A stretch of 64,000 bases of DNA from VBDM01 sp035702665 (GTDB lineage Bacteria; Pseudomonadota; Gammaproteobacteria; Burkholderiales; SG8-39): positions 1 through 64,000 of the forward strand of contig DASSQD010000097.1 of NCBI GenBank assembly GCA_035702665.1. The letters run 5' to 3'. The translations under genes were made by a program, and so were the position numbers. Below the pieces are notes generated by a model that saw nothing but the letters and a program-made list of their open reading frames with translations, was not told where the DNA came from and ran no database searches. Below are positions 1 through 8,805 of this stretch, one piece after another. Within the stretch, counting starts at the first letter, position 1. Every line of letters begins with the position of its first letter.

Positions 1-1656
1 TTCCGCAAGCACGGCACCGAGGGCACCTGGTACGCGCACGCATCGGTGGGCACGCTGCACGTGCGGCCGGTGCTCAACATGAAGGGCGACGGCGCGGCGA
101 AGATGCGCGCCATCGCCGAGGAGGCCTGCGCCCTCGTGAAGCGCTACAAGGGCGCGGCGTACTCGGGCGAGCACGGCGACGGCCTGGTGCGCTCGGAGTG
201 GATCGAGCCCGTCATCGGGCCGCGGCTCACCGCCGCGCTCTGCGAGATCAAGGCGCTGTTCGACCCAAAGGGACTGATGAACCCGGGCAAGATCGTGCGG
301 CCGTCGAAGCAGGACGATCGCACGCTGTTCCGCTTCAAGCCCGGTTACGCGATCCCGAAAATGCGCGAGGCGCTCGACTGGAGCGAGTGGACGGTGCCCG
401 GCGCCGGGAGCACGGGGTTCGCGGCGGCGGTGGAGATGTGCAACAACAACGGCCACTGCCGCAAGTTCGACGCCGGCACCATGTGCCCCTCGTACCGCGC
501 CACCGGTGACGAGAGGCACCTGACGCGCGGCCGCGCCAACACGCTGCGGCTCGCGCTCTCGGGCCAGCTGGGCGCCGACGCTTTCACGTCCGACGAGATG
601 CGCCGGACGCTGGACCTGTGCGTGTCCTGCAAGGGCTGCAAGCGCGAGTGCCCGACCGGCGTCGACATGGCGAAGATGAAGATCGAGTTCCTGCACCACT
701 ACCACGCGCGCCACGGCTATTCATTGAGGGACAGGCTGGTCGCCTACCTTCCGCGCTATGCCCCGTGGGCTTCCCGCTTTGCGGGAATCGCGAATGCGTA
801 CCAGAGGATCGGCAGGCGGGCCCTCGGATTCGCCGCGCAGCGCCCGCTGCCGAAGTGGCGCCGCGCCTTTCTCGGCTCGCTCCGCAGCTGGAGCGGCGAA
901 GGGAAAGCGGGCGAAGTGGTGTTCTTCGTCGACACCTTCAGCAACTACTTCGAGCCCGAGAACGCGCGCGCTGCGCTCGCCGTGCTGGACCGCGCGGGCT
1001 ATTGCGTGCACATCGCGCGTCCCGCGGAATCCGATCGAAGCGCGCGCCCGCTGTGCTGCGGCCGCACCTTCCTCGCCGCCGGCATGGTCGAGCAGGCGAG
1101 AGCGGAGGCGAGGCGCGTGCTCGCCGCGCTGGAGCCCTACGTCGGGCGGGGCGTTCCCGTCGTCGGGCTGGAGCCCTCGTGTATTCTGGGGATGCGCGAC
1201 GAGTTCAAATCCCTGCTGCCGGGCGGGGAGACCGACGCGCTCGCGCAGGATGCGTTCCTGCTTGAGGAGTTCCTCGTCAAAGAGCACGAAGCCGGACGCC
1301 TCGCGCTAAAGCTCAATCCGATCCCGGAAAAGCGCGCCTTGCTCCACGGGCATTGCCACCAGAAAGCCTTCGGCGCCATGCCGGCGGTGCGCGGCGCGCT
1401 TTCCCTCGTTCCGGAGCTCAAGGTGGAGACGATCGAATCCTCGTGCTGCGGCATGGCGGGCGCGTTCGGCTACGAGGCCGCTCACTACGAGGTCTCGATG
1501 AGGATGGCCGAGGCTTCGCTCCTCCCCAGGGTGCGCTCGGCGGGCGAAGACACGATCGTCGTCGCCGACGGCACGAGCTGCCGCCACCAGATCGAGGACG
1601 GCGCGGCCAGGCAGGCGGTTCACGTGGCGCAGGTGCTCGCCCGCGCTCTATCCTGA
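1..1656 (+). CDS. FAD/Fe-S oxidoreductase (YdiJ/D-2-hydroxyacid dehydrogenase type), 3' part
   Basis: The reading frame is open from base 1, so the gene enters from outside the window and its FAD-binding N-terminus is missing; 551 codons remain. The first residues (YAHASVGTLHVRPVLNM) match the end of the FAD-linked oxidase C-terminal domain. Next comes a ferredoxin-like region with CxxxxxxC around codon 147 and a classical CVSCKGCKRECP cluster around codon 207, which should hold two iron-sulfur clusters. Two cysteine-rich CCG-type motifs (LCCGRT near 351, SCCGMAG near 481) follow, as in GlpC/LldE-like subunits. This order is that of fused D-lactate or D-2-hydroxyglutarate dehydrogenases. The physiological substrate cannot be read from the fragment. 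Its stop overlaps the next start (TGATG), indicating coupling with the permease. Confidence 0.85.
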   Translation, partial: FRKHGTEGTWYAHASVGTLHVRPVLNMKGDGAAKMRAIAEEACALVKRYKGAAYSGEHGDGLVRSEWIEPVIGPRLTAALCEIKALFDPKGLMNPGKIVRPSKQDDRTLFRFKPGYAIPKMREALDWSEWTVPGAGSTGFAAAVEMCNNNGHCRKFDAGTMCPSYRATGDERHLTRGRANTLRLALSGQLGADAFTSDEMRRTLDLCVSCKGCKRECPTGVDMAKMKIEFLHHYHARHGYSLRDRLVAYLPRYAPWASRFAGIANAYQRIGRRALGFAAQRPLPKWRRAFLGSLRSWSGEGKAGEVVFFVDTFSNYFEPENARAALAVLDRAGYCVHIARPAESDRSARPLCCGRTFLAAGMVEQARAEARRVLAALEPYVGRGVPVVGLEPSCILGMRDEFKSLLPGGETDALAQDAFLLEEFLVKEHEAGRLALKLNPIPEKRALLHGHCHQKAFGAMPAVRGALSLVPELKVETIESSCCGMAGAFGYEAAHYEVSMRMAEASLLPRVRSAGEDTIVVADGTSCRHQIEDGAARQAVHVAQVLARALS

Positions 1657-2399
1657 TGGTGCTGGAAGGTGCCGCGGCGGCGCTCGCGCTCGCGCCGATC
1701 GCCTTCGCCGGCGGCTTCATCCAGGGGCTCACGGGCTTCGGCTCTGCGCTGGTCACCATCCCGCTCGCGACCTACTTCGTACCCCTGCCCTTCGCGCTCG
1801 CGGTGTTCGCGATCGTCGATTTCGGCAACGGCCTGAGGCTGGGGCTGGAGAACCCGAGGAACGCCGTCCTCGGCGACATCGCGCGCATGGTGCCGTTCAT
1901 GATCGTCGGCATCGTCGCGGGGACGACGCTGCTCGTGAATCTGCCGCGCAAGGCGTCGCTTCTCGCGCTCGGCGTCTTCGTGCTCGCCTACGCGCTCTAC
2001 AGCCTCTCGCGCGGCGGGGCGCTCGCGATCGTCAGCCGCAACTGGGCGTTCTTCGCGGGATTCTGCGGCGGCCTGTCGGGAACCCTGTTCGGCGCGGGCG
2101 GGCCGCCGTACGCGATCTACCTGTCGCACCGCCCGCTCTCGAAGGAGCAGTTCCGCGCGACCATGACGCTCACCACCATCTTCAGCATCGGCATGCGCCT
2201 CGTCGCGTTCGCGGTGACCGGGCTCCTGATGCAGGACGGCGTGTGGATCGCGGCGGCGGCGGCGATCCCCGCGGGCCTGTTCGCGATCTACTTTGCTTCG
2301 AAGATATTCCGCGCGGTCTCGCGCGAGATGGTGATGCGGGGGGTGGCGGTGCTGCTGCTGGCGAGCGGCGCGTCGCTCGTCGCGCGCGGGCTCGGCTGA
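1656..2399 (+). CDS. TSUP (TauE/SafE) family permease
   Basis: 247 residues, almost entirely hydrophobic, with about eight predicted membrane segments. The opening GGFIQGLTGFGSALVTIP is the conserved first repeat of the sulfite exporter TauE/SafE (TSUP) family, and a second repeat begins near GGLSGTLFGAGGPPYAIY. ATG 1656 is chosen because it overlaps the TGA of the preceding oxidoreductase; further upstream the frame is only a shadow. TSUP proteins move sulfite, sulfoacetate or other small organic anions across the inner membrane. Coupling to a hydroxyacid dehydrogenase suggests an organic acid as cargo, but that is inference from position only. Confidence 0.8.
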   Translation: MVLEGAAAALALAPIAFAGGFIQGLTGFGSALVTIPLATYFVPLPFALAVFAIVDFGNGLRLGLENPRNAVLGDIARMVPFMIVGIVAGTTLLVNLPRKASLLALGVFVLAYALYSLSRGGALAIVSRNWAFFAGFCGGLSGTLFGAGGPPYAIYLSHRPLSKEQFRATMTLTTIFSIGMRLVAFAVTGLLMQDGVWIAAAAAIPAGLFAIYFASKIFRAVSREMVMRGVAVLLLASGASLVARGLG

Positions 2400-2405
2400 A
2401 GGCTT

Positions 2406-2624
2406 CTAGGCGGGGATGTCCGGGTCGAGCTGGCGCTCGATCCAGGAGATCTGGTCCTTGATGAGGAGCTTGCGGCGTTTCATTCGGGTGAGGGCGAGTT
2501 GGTCGTGGCCGGGGTCGTCCGAGATTCGGTGGATTGCGGTGTCCAGGTCCCGGTGCTCGAGCTGCAACTCCCGCAAGCGTTCCCTCATCTGAGCCTGCAT
2601 TTGTTCGCTCCTTGCTTCGACCAT
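2406..2624 (-). CDS. DUF465/YdcH-family small protein
   Basis: 72 residues, highly charged and almost wholly helical. The pattern LRELQLEHRDLDTAIHRI followed by LKKRKLL-like MKRRKLLIKDQISWIE is the DUF465 (YdcH) signature. The function of this widespread small family is not established. It is convergent with the TSUP permease (6 bp between the stops) and lies 13 bp downstream of lgt on the same strand, so it may be transcribed with lgt. Confidence 0.85.
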   Translation of the reverse strand: MVEARSEQMQAQMRERLRELQLEHRDLDTAIHRISDDPGHDQLALTRMKRRKLLIKDQISWIERQLDPDIPA

Positions 2625-2637
2625 GTCACGCTTAATT

Positions 2638-3426
2638 CTAGACCTTCTGCGGCCGACGCCAAGCCCACGCGAGCATGCCGATCCCGACGAGGATCATGGG
2701 CAGCGACAGCCACTGTCCCATGGAGAGATTCAGCGCAAGAAGCCCAAGGAAATCATCGGGCTCTCTGAAGAACTCGACGGCGAAGCGCAAGCACCCATAG
2801 CCGATCAGGAACGCGGCCGACACCGCCCCGACGGGGCGGGGCTTCGCCGAGTAGATCCACAGGATCGCGAACAGCAGCACCCCTTCCAGGGCGAACTGGT
2901 AGAGCTGCGACGGATGGCGCGGCAGGGGTCCGGCGCCCTGGAAGATCATGCCCCAAGGTACGGTGGTGACCCGTCCCGGCAGCTCACCGTTGATGAAGTT
3001 GCCGAGCCTCCCCGCGGCGAAGGCGAGCGGGCTGAGCGGCGCGAGAAAATCAGTGACCTCGAGCCATCGCAGTCCGTGCTTTCTCGCCACCCACCACACC
3101 GCGAGCAGCACGCCGAGAAATCCTCCGTGAAAGGACATCCCGCCGTGCCAGACCGCAGGGATCTCCAGGAGATGGGAGAGGTAGTACCCGGGCTTGTAGA
3201 AGAGCACATAGCCCAGCCTTCCGCCGAGGACGACGCCCAGCACCCCGAAGAACAGCAGGTCGTCGAGCGCCGCGTGGCTGACGCGGCCGGCCTTCGCCTG
3301 ACCGATGCGTAGCCGTCCCAGCCAGAAGGCCGCGGCGAACCCCACCAGATACATCAGCCCGTACCAGCGCACGGCGATGGGGCCGAGGTGGATCGCGACC
3401 GGATCGAAGTTCGGATGGACGAGCAT
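2638..3426 (-). CDS. lgt: Prolipoprotein diacylglyceryl transferase
   Basis: 262 residues, a normal length for Lgt. This inner-membrane enzyme transfers diacylglycerol from phosphatidylglycerol to the lipobox cysteine of prolipoproteins, the first step of lipoprotein maturation. The signature GRLGNFINGELPGR lies at residues 139-152 and includes the conserved Arg140, Asn143 and Glu148; His100 sits in the HGG segment. About seven membrane spans are apparent. It is divergent from ilvD with a 66-bp gap that must hold both promoters. The lipoproteins it would act on include LptM, LivK and probably PilP in this window. Confidence 0.96.
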   Translation of the reverse strand: MLVHPNFDPVAIHLGPIAVRWYGLMYLVGFAAAFWLGRLRIGQAKAGRVSHAALDDLLFFGVLGVVLGGRLGYVLFYKPGYYLSHLLEIPAVWHGGMSFHGGFLGVLLAVWWVARKHGLRWLEVTDFLAPLSPLAFAAGRLGNFINGELPGRVTTVPWGMIFQGAGPLPRHPSQLYQFALEGVLLFAILWIYSAKPRPVGAVSAAFLIGYGCLRFAVEFFREPDDFLGLLALNLSMGQWLSLPMILVGIGMLAWAWRRPQKV

Positions 3427-3492
3427 CGGGGAGCGTTCTAGTAGAATGAAAGCCTAACCGATAGTCGGCGATCCCGCACCGGAGTTCCCCGC

Positions 3493-5172
3493 ATGAGCGA
3501 CAACTGGAGAAGCAGGACGATCACCCACGGCGACGCGCGCTCGCCCAACCGCGCGATGCTGCGAGCCGTCGGATTCGGCGACGGCGATTTCGACAAGGCG
3601 ATCGTCGGCGTCGCCAACGGCTATTCCACCATGAACCCCTGCAACGCGGGCATCCAGCCGCTGGTCGACAGCGCCGTCGCGGCGGTGAAGGCGGCGGGCG
3701 CGATGCCGCAGGTGTTCGGCTTCCCCACCGTCACCGACGGCATCGGCATGGGCACCGAGGGCATGAAGTACTCGCTCGTCTCGCGCGAGGTGATCGCGGA
3801 CGCGATCGAGACCGCGGTGAACGGCCAGCTGATGGACGGCGTGCTGTGCGCCGGCGGCTGCGACAAGAACATGCCGGGCGCGATGATGGCGATGGCGCGC
3901 ATCAACGTGCCGGGTATCTTCGTCTACGCCGGCACCATCAAGCCGGGCTTCTGGAAAGGACAGAAGCTCACCATCGTCTCGCCCTTCGAGGCGGTGGGCG
4001 CCCGCGCGTTGGGGAAGATCTCGAAGGAGGACTTCGACGGCATCGAGAAGAACGCCTGCCCGTCGGTGGGCGCCTGCGGCGGCCAGTACACGGCGAACAC
4101 CATGTCGTCCTCGTTCGAGGCCCTGGGCATGAGCCTGCTCGGCTCCTCGCAGATGGCCTCGCCCGACCCGGAAAAAGCCGATTCCTCCGCCGAATCCGCG
4201 CGGGTGCTGGTCAACGCAATCCGCAAGAACATCCGTCCGCGCGACATCATCACGCGCAGGTCGATCGAGAACGCGATCGCGCTGGTGATGGCGACCGGCG
4301 GGTCGACCAACGCGGTGCTGCATTACTTGGCCATCGCCGCCGCCGCAGCAGTGAAGTGGACGCTCGACGATTTCGAGCGCGTGCGCAGGAAAGTCCCGGT
4401 GCTGTGCGCCCTGAAACCTTCGGGTGCCTATGTCGCAACCGATTTCCATGCCGCCGGGGGGCCTCCGCAGGTGCTGAAAATGCTGCTTGCGCACGGCGTG
4501 CTTCACGGCGATTGCATGACTATCACCGGGCGAACGCTCGCAGAGGAGCTCGCCGGCGTGCCTGACGAGCCGCGAGCGGACCAGGACGTCATCCGCCCCT
4601 GGTCCAAGCCGCTGTACGCGCAAGGGCACCTCGCGATCCTGAAAGGCAACCTCGCGACAGAAGGCTGCGTCGCCAAGATCACCGGCCTCAAGCAGACCTC
4701 GATCACGGGGCCCGCGCGCGTGTTCGATTCCGAGCCTGCGGCGATGAAGGCGATTCTCGCGAAGAGAATCAAGCCGGGCGACGTGATCGTGATCCGCTAC
4801 GAGGGACCGAAGGGAGGGCCCGGCATGCAGGAGATGCTGGCGCCGACCTCGGCGCTCATCGGGCAAGGGCTGGGCGAGTCGGTGGGCCTCATTACCGACG
4901 GCCGCTTCTCCGGCGGCACCTGGGGCATGGTGGTCGGCCACGTCGCGCCCGAAGCCTATGTGGGCGGAACCATCGCGCTGGTGAAGGAAGGCGATTCGGT
5001 CACCATCGACGCGAAGAAACGCCTGCTGCAGCTCAACGTCTCCGCGAAGGAGCTTGCCGCGCGCAGGAAAAAATGGAAGCAGCCCAAGCCGCGCTACACG
5101 CGCGGGCTGATGGCCAAGTACATGAGGCTCGTATCTACCGCGAGCAAGGGCGCGATCACCGACGGCGCTTAG
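3493..5172 (+). CDS. ilvD: Dihydroxy-acid dehydratase
   Basis: 559 residues. It dehydrates 2,3-dihydroxy-isovalerate and 2,3-dihydroxy-3-methylvalerate to the 2-keto acids, the third step of valine/isoleucine synthesis. Iron-sulfur ligands are visible as Cys50 (NPCNAG), Cys123 (GGCDKNMPG) and Cys195 (CPSVGACGG), and the carbamylated-lysine site is Lys125. The C-terminal GRFSGGTWG motif is intact. The length is that of the shorter family branch rather than the 616-residue E. coli form. ATG 3493 follows a GGAG-like stretch (accggagttccccgc). The last 4 bp overlap the convergent fecR-like gene. Confidence 0.96.
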   Translation: MSDNWRSRTITHGDARSPNRAMLRAVGFGDGDFDKAIVGVANGYSTMNPCNAGIQPLVDSAVAAVKAAGAMPQVFGFPTVTDGIGMGTEGMKYSLVSREVIADAIETAVNGQLMDGVLCAGGCDKNMPGAMMAMARINVPGIFVYAGTIKPGFWKGQKLTIVSPFEAVGARALGKISKEDFDGIEKNACPSVGACGGQYTANTMSSSFEALGMSLLGSSQMASPDPEKADSSAESARVLVNAIRKNIRPRDIITRRSIENAIALVMATGGSTNAVLHYLAIAAAAAVKWTLDDFERVRRKVPVLCALKPSGAYVATDFHAAGGPPQVLKMLLAHGVLHGDCMTITGRTLAEELAGVPDEPRADQDVIRPWSKPLYAQGHLAILKGNLATEGCVAKITGLKQTSITGPARVFDSEPAAMKAILAKRIKPGDVIVIRYEGPKGGPGMQEMLAPTSALIGQGLGESVGLITDGRFSGGTWGMVVGHVAPEAYVGGTIALVKEGDSVTIDAKKRLLQLNVSAKELAARRKKWKQPKPRYTRGLMAKYMRLVSTASKGAITDGA

Positions 5173-5816
5173 TACTTGAACGGCGAGTCCATGAAGGTCT
5201 GAGGCGGGGTTCTTCCCACCAGCGACTCGAGCAGGATCAGTTCGGCATCGGTGTGATTGGAAACGCTCGCCGGCACGATCGCGTTCTTGCGCCCGTCGCC
5301 GTAGATGTAGCGCGGCGCATCGTGATGCCGCGTCGAGTAGGATTCTCGCGCTACGCCCCGCGCATCGGCGACCTCGGCCGTCCCGTAGCACAGGCAGAAA
5401 TACGTCCGCCAGGGCTCGGCTTCGATGTACGCGCCGGTTCCGCGCACGCCGATAGTCGCCGTGGCCGTGGTGAGGCGGTGCTGGCCGCCGCCGAATACCG
5501 AGAGCAGTGCGCCGGTCACGAGCCGCACCGCGGCGACCGCCGTGCCGCTCCCGGCGAGCTCGGCGCGGCTTTCGCTTCGCATGAGGAACGCATCCCGTCC
5601 GACGACGAAAGCAGCGAGCGCATTCTTTCCGAGAACGATCGTGTCTCCCGGACGAACGGGCGTTCCCGCAGCGGCGGGCTTGCCGTTGACGCTCACCTCG
5701 CCCCGGGCGGTGCGCACGCCCTGCGCGGTGCTCTGCGCCAGCGCGATCCTCAGCGCCGCAGGCAGGCCGGCGCCGGCGGCGAGGGCGAGCAGCGCGTGGC
5801 GGCGCGAGGGCGTCAT
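5169..5816 (-). CDS. FecR-domain protein, exported
   Basis: 215 residues. The N-terminus (SRRHALLALAAG) has a twin-arginine followed by a hydrophobic stretch and Ala-rich cleavage region, so a Tat-type signal peptide is plausible. Residues about 35-150 form a FecR-like beta domain (RGEVSVNGKPA, GDTIVLGKNALAAFVVG, ATIGVRGTGAYIE). Proteins of this class usually sit in the periplasm; FecR itself senses a ligand-loaded receptor, but no sigma factor or TonB receptor lies beside this gene. Its ATG overlaps the TGA of the HD-GYP gene (ATGA, 5813-5816), so the two are translationally coupled and probably functionally linked. The ligand is unknown. Confidence 0.85.
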   Translation of the reverse strand: MTPSRRHALLALAAGAGLPAALRIALAQSTAQGVRTARGEVSVNGKPAAAGTPVRPGDTIVLGKNALAAFVVGRDAFLMRSESRAELAGSGTAVAAVRLVTGALLSVFGGGQHRLTTATATIGVRGTGAYIEAEPWRTYFCLCYGTAEVADARGVARESYSTRHHDAPRYIYGDGRKNAIVPASVSNHTDAELILLESLVGRTPPQTFMDSPFKY

Positions 5817-8758
5817 GCCCGCGCCCCGACGTAGGCGCCGATGTCGACTGCGTCGATGTGGCGCCTGTCCATGTAGCGCTCCGCGTAGTCGCGGTAGACG
5901 CCCGATTGGAGAAACAGATCGAAGAGATCAGGGTCGATGTGCCTTTCCTTTTTCATGCGCGCCATGATCCCTATCGCTTCCGAGAGCTTCTTGCCCTGCT
6001 TGTAGGGACGATCGGCGGCGGTGAGCGCCTCGAAGATGTCCGCGATCGCCATGATGCGCGCCTGCACGCTCATGTCGCCGCCGAGCAGGCGCTTGGGATA
6101 GCCGGTACCGTCCATCTTCTCGTGGTGGCCTCCGGCGAGCTCCGGCACCGACTTGAGGTGCTTCGGGAACGGCAGCCGGGTGAGCATGATGATCGTCTGC
6201 ACGATGTGGTCGTTGATCTTGTAGCGCTCCTCCTCGGTGAGCGTCCCGCGGGCGATCGACAGATTGTGGAGTTCGCCGCGGTTATACAGGTGTCCGGGCA
6301 CGTTCATCTTGAAGCCCCAGGGGTTGTCTCCGGGTATCCGGTCCTGCGCCCCGCGCTCGATGACGTGCTCCGGCTTGTCCGCAAGCAGGAACTCCGTCGC
6401 GGGGAGCCGCGCCGCCGGGCGGCGCGCCATGCGCTCGCCCTCGTCGCGCGACACGCCCAGCCTGTCGTCCAGCGTTCGCTGCCAGGTGCGCGCGGCGATT
6501 GCCTTGAGCCGCGCGACCTTCTCCGGCGCCATGAACTCGCCGCCCTCGTTGCAGGCGCCGACGAAGGCGAACTCCTCGTCGAGCGTCCGCAGCTGCGCCT
6601 CGAGCGCCGCCTTCAGCTGCGACGCGTCGCCGCCCGCGGCGATCGCCTTGAGGCAGACGATCTCGGCGTCGCGCTTCAGGACCTCGAAGCGCGTGCGGAT
6701 CTCGTGGATGCGGTCGTAGATGGTCTCCAGCTTGGTCGCCTTGTCGACGACGTACTCGGGCGTGGTGACCTTGCCGCAGTCGTGCAGCCAGCCCGCGATG
6801 TGCAGTGCCTCCCAGCCGTTCTCGTCGATGTCGAACTGCGCGAAAGGCCCGGTCTTCGCGTCGCAGGCCGCGCGCGCCAGCATCTTGGTGAGCTCCGGCA
6901 CGCGCTGGCAGTGGCCGCCGGTGTAAGGCGACTTGGCGTCGATCGCGCTCGCGACCAGGCTGATGAGCGATTCGAGAAGCGCCTTTTGAATCAGTAGCAG
7001 GCGCTGATTGTCGATCGCCGCGGCGGCGGCCCCTGCGAAGGCCTCGACCAGCGCGAGCCGCTCGCGCGACGGCTTTTCGGCGCCCCTCTCCAGGAAGACG
7101 CACAGCACGCCCACGCCTTCGCCAGCGCGGTTGAGCAGCGGGACGGTGATCAGCGTCACCGGCGCCGCGCCGAAATGCGCGTCGACGAACTCCATGCCCG
7201 CGGGGCGCTTTCCTTGCAGATCGTGCATCGCGGCCGCCGCCTGGCGCGTCGCGCCCGCGACCGGATTCGCGGCATCCTCCACGGCGAGATCCGCGAGCGG
7301 CATCTCGCCGGGGCCGCTCCCCCACGCTCGCGCGGCCGGCTTCAGCGCGCGCCCCTCGTCGTCGAGGAGGTAGACCACCCCGCCTCTACCCCCGGCTGCG
7401 TCGTGCGCCTCCTTCAGCACGCGCTGCAGCAGGCGCTCGTAGTTGCGCTCGGAAGCGAGCGCCGTGGTGATGTCGAGAAACTTGCGGATCGTTCCGCGCA
7501 TTTCCGCCATCGCGCGGCCAAGATCCGCGACTTCGCCGATCCGCGTGCGCGGCGCGGGCGCCTCGCTGAAATCGAACCGCCGTATCGCCGCGGCCTGGTC
7601 GGTGAGGGCGCGCAGGTTTCCGGCAATGCGCTGCGCGATCCACCACGTGAGCGGCACGCTCACGAGGATCACGAGCGCGGCCAGCATGAGGGTGCGCCGG
7701 AGCGCGGCGTTCTCCTCCTGCAGCAGCTCGTCGAGCGGCGTCGCGATGGCGAACCAGTCGAGTCGGCCCCCGCCGGCGCTCGCCCGGGTCGCCTTGGCGA
7801 GCCACTCGCGCCCGCCGCTCTGCAGGCGCGCAATCTCGGCGAACCTCGCCGGATCGGCCGCGACCGCGCCCAGGACCGGAGACACGTCGCCGATCGGCGA
7901 GAGCACGGCCTTCTCGCCGGCGGCCCCTGCGGCCAGCCGTGCGGGATCGGAGAAGGCGATCGCCCCGTTGCCGTTCCCGTCGAAGACGGCGAGCTGCGAC
8001 GAAGGGGTGGGGCGCACCTCGCTCAGCTTCTCCGAGATGTCCCGCAGGGACACGTCCGCGCCGACGACCGCGCGCCCGTTCGCGGCGCGGCGCGCTATCG
8101 TGAGGCCCACCGCGCGCGTCGTGAAGAACACGTACGGCGCGGTGACGACGGCGTCGCGGCTTTTCATCGCCTGCACGTACCACGGGCGGCTGCGCGGATC
8201 GAAGCGATACCCGGGCCGCGCGACCTCCGAGATGCGGCGCAGGTCGGCGTCGAACAGGGCAAGGTGCGGCTGGACCGCGCCGCGCCGCCGCTCGACGCTC
8301 TGAACCAGGAAGGCCGCGTTCCGCGGCGCCTCGAACTCCCGCCGAGACGCGTCGTCGGACAGCGAGCGCACCAGGAAGAAATCGCCGTTGTCGTATCCGA
8401 CATAGATCGCCGCGACCTGGGGCCTGCGCTTGAGCACCTCGGCCAGCGTCGGCAGCGTGGACATGCGCGCGACCAGGGATCCGGCTGCGGTGAGAGGGGC
8501 GACCGACGCCCAGGTGACCACGGTTTCGACGGGCTCGAACAGGCTCTTCAGGGCGGTGTTGGCCTCCTTGTCGATGCGGTGGATGAGGTCTCCGGCGGCG
8601 CCGAGCACGATGCGCTTCCCCTGGACGTGGTTGCTCCAGGCGATCACGCCGCACGCCGCGAAGATCACCGCCGTAAACGCCGTTGCAATATGAACTCTCA
8701 GCGGATGGCGGTGCCACAGGGAGAGCAGACCGGGCTTTCGCGAGCTTGTCTGGGACAT
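5813..8758 (-). CDS. Membrane sensor with dCache, HAMP, GAF and HD-GYP domains
   Basis: 981 residues, a probable cyclic-di-GMP phosphodiesterase. Membrane segments near residues 23-43 and 353-375 bracket a dCache-like periplasmic sensor. A HAMP region (about 376-430), a GAF-like domain (about 450-600) and the catalytic HD-GYP domain follow. The HD pair is in LHDCGKV near 657 and the GYP motif in GGHHEKMDGTGYP near 877. About 220 residues separate them, far more than the roughly 60 of RpfG-type domains, so a helical insert of about 160 residues lies inside the domain. Catalytic residues look intact. The downstream FecR-like gene overlaps by ATGA. Confidence 0.9.
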   Translation of the reverse strand: MSQTSSRKPGLLSLWHRHPLRVHIATAFTAVIFAACGVIAWSNHVQGKRIVLGAAGDLIHRIDKEANTALKSLFEPVETVVTWASVAPLTAAGSLVARMSTLPTLAEVLKRRPQVAAIYVGYDNGDFFLVRSLSDDASRREFEAPRNAAFLVQSVERRRGAVQPHLALFDADLRRISEVARPGYRFDPRSRPWYVQAMKSRDAVVTAPYVFFTTRAVGLTIARRAANGRAVVGADVSLRDISEKLSEVRPTPSSQLAVFDGNGNGAIAFSDPARLAAGAAGEKAVLSPIGDVSPVLGAVAADPARFAEIARLQSGGREWLAKATRASAGGGRLDWFAIATPLDELLQEENAALRRTLMLAALVILVSVPLTWWIAQRIAGNLRALTDQAAAIRRFDFSEAPAPRTRIGEVADLGRAMAEMRGTIRKFLDITTALASERNYERLLQRVLKEAHDAAGGRGGVVYLLDDEGRALKPAARAWGSGPGEMPLADLAVEDAANPVAGATRQAAAAMHDLQGKRPAGMEFVDAHFGAAPVTLITVPLLNRAGEGVGVLCVFLERGAEKPSRERLALVEAFAGAAAAAIDNQRLLLIQKALLESLISLVASAIDAKSPYTGGHCQRVPELTKMLARAACDAKTGPFAQFDIDENGWEALHIAGWLHDCGKVTTPEYVVDKATKLETIYDRIHEIRTRFEVLKRDAEIVCLKAIAAGGDASQLKAALEAQLRTLDEEFAFVGACNEGGEFMAPEKVARLKAIAARTWQRTLDDRLGVSRDEGERMARRPAARLPATEFLLADKPEHVIERGAQDRIPGDNPWGFKMNVPGHLYNRGELHNLSIARGTLTEEERYKINDHIVQTIIMLTRLPFPKHLKSVPELAGGHHEKMDGTGYPKRLLGGDMSVQARIMAIADIFEALTAADRPYKQGKKLSEAIGIMARMKKERHIDPDLFDLFLQSGVYRDYAERYMDRRHIDAVDIGAYVGARA

Positions 8759-8805
8759 GGGTTCTCCCGGGCGGACGCGGGGCAGAAAGTATAAGCTGCA
8801 AGCTC

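Noticed and set aside
3442..3447. TAGAAT as the ilvD -10 element
   Set aside because: No matching -35 at 16-18 bp, and the hexamer is common by chance; not strong enough to list.
3454..5391. Minus-strand open frame of 645 codons across ilvD
   Set aside because: Shadow of ilvD; extends into the fecR-like gene without any domain.
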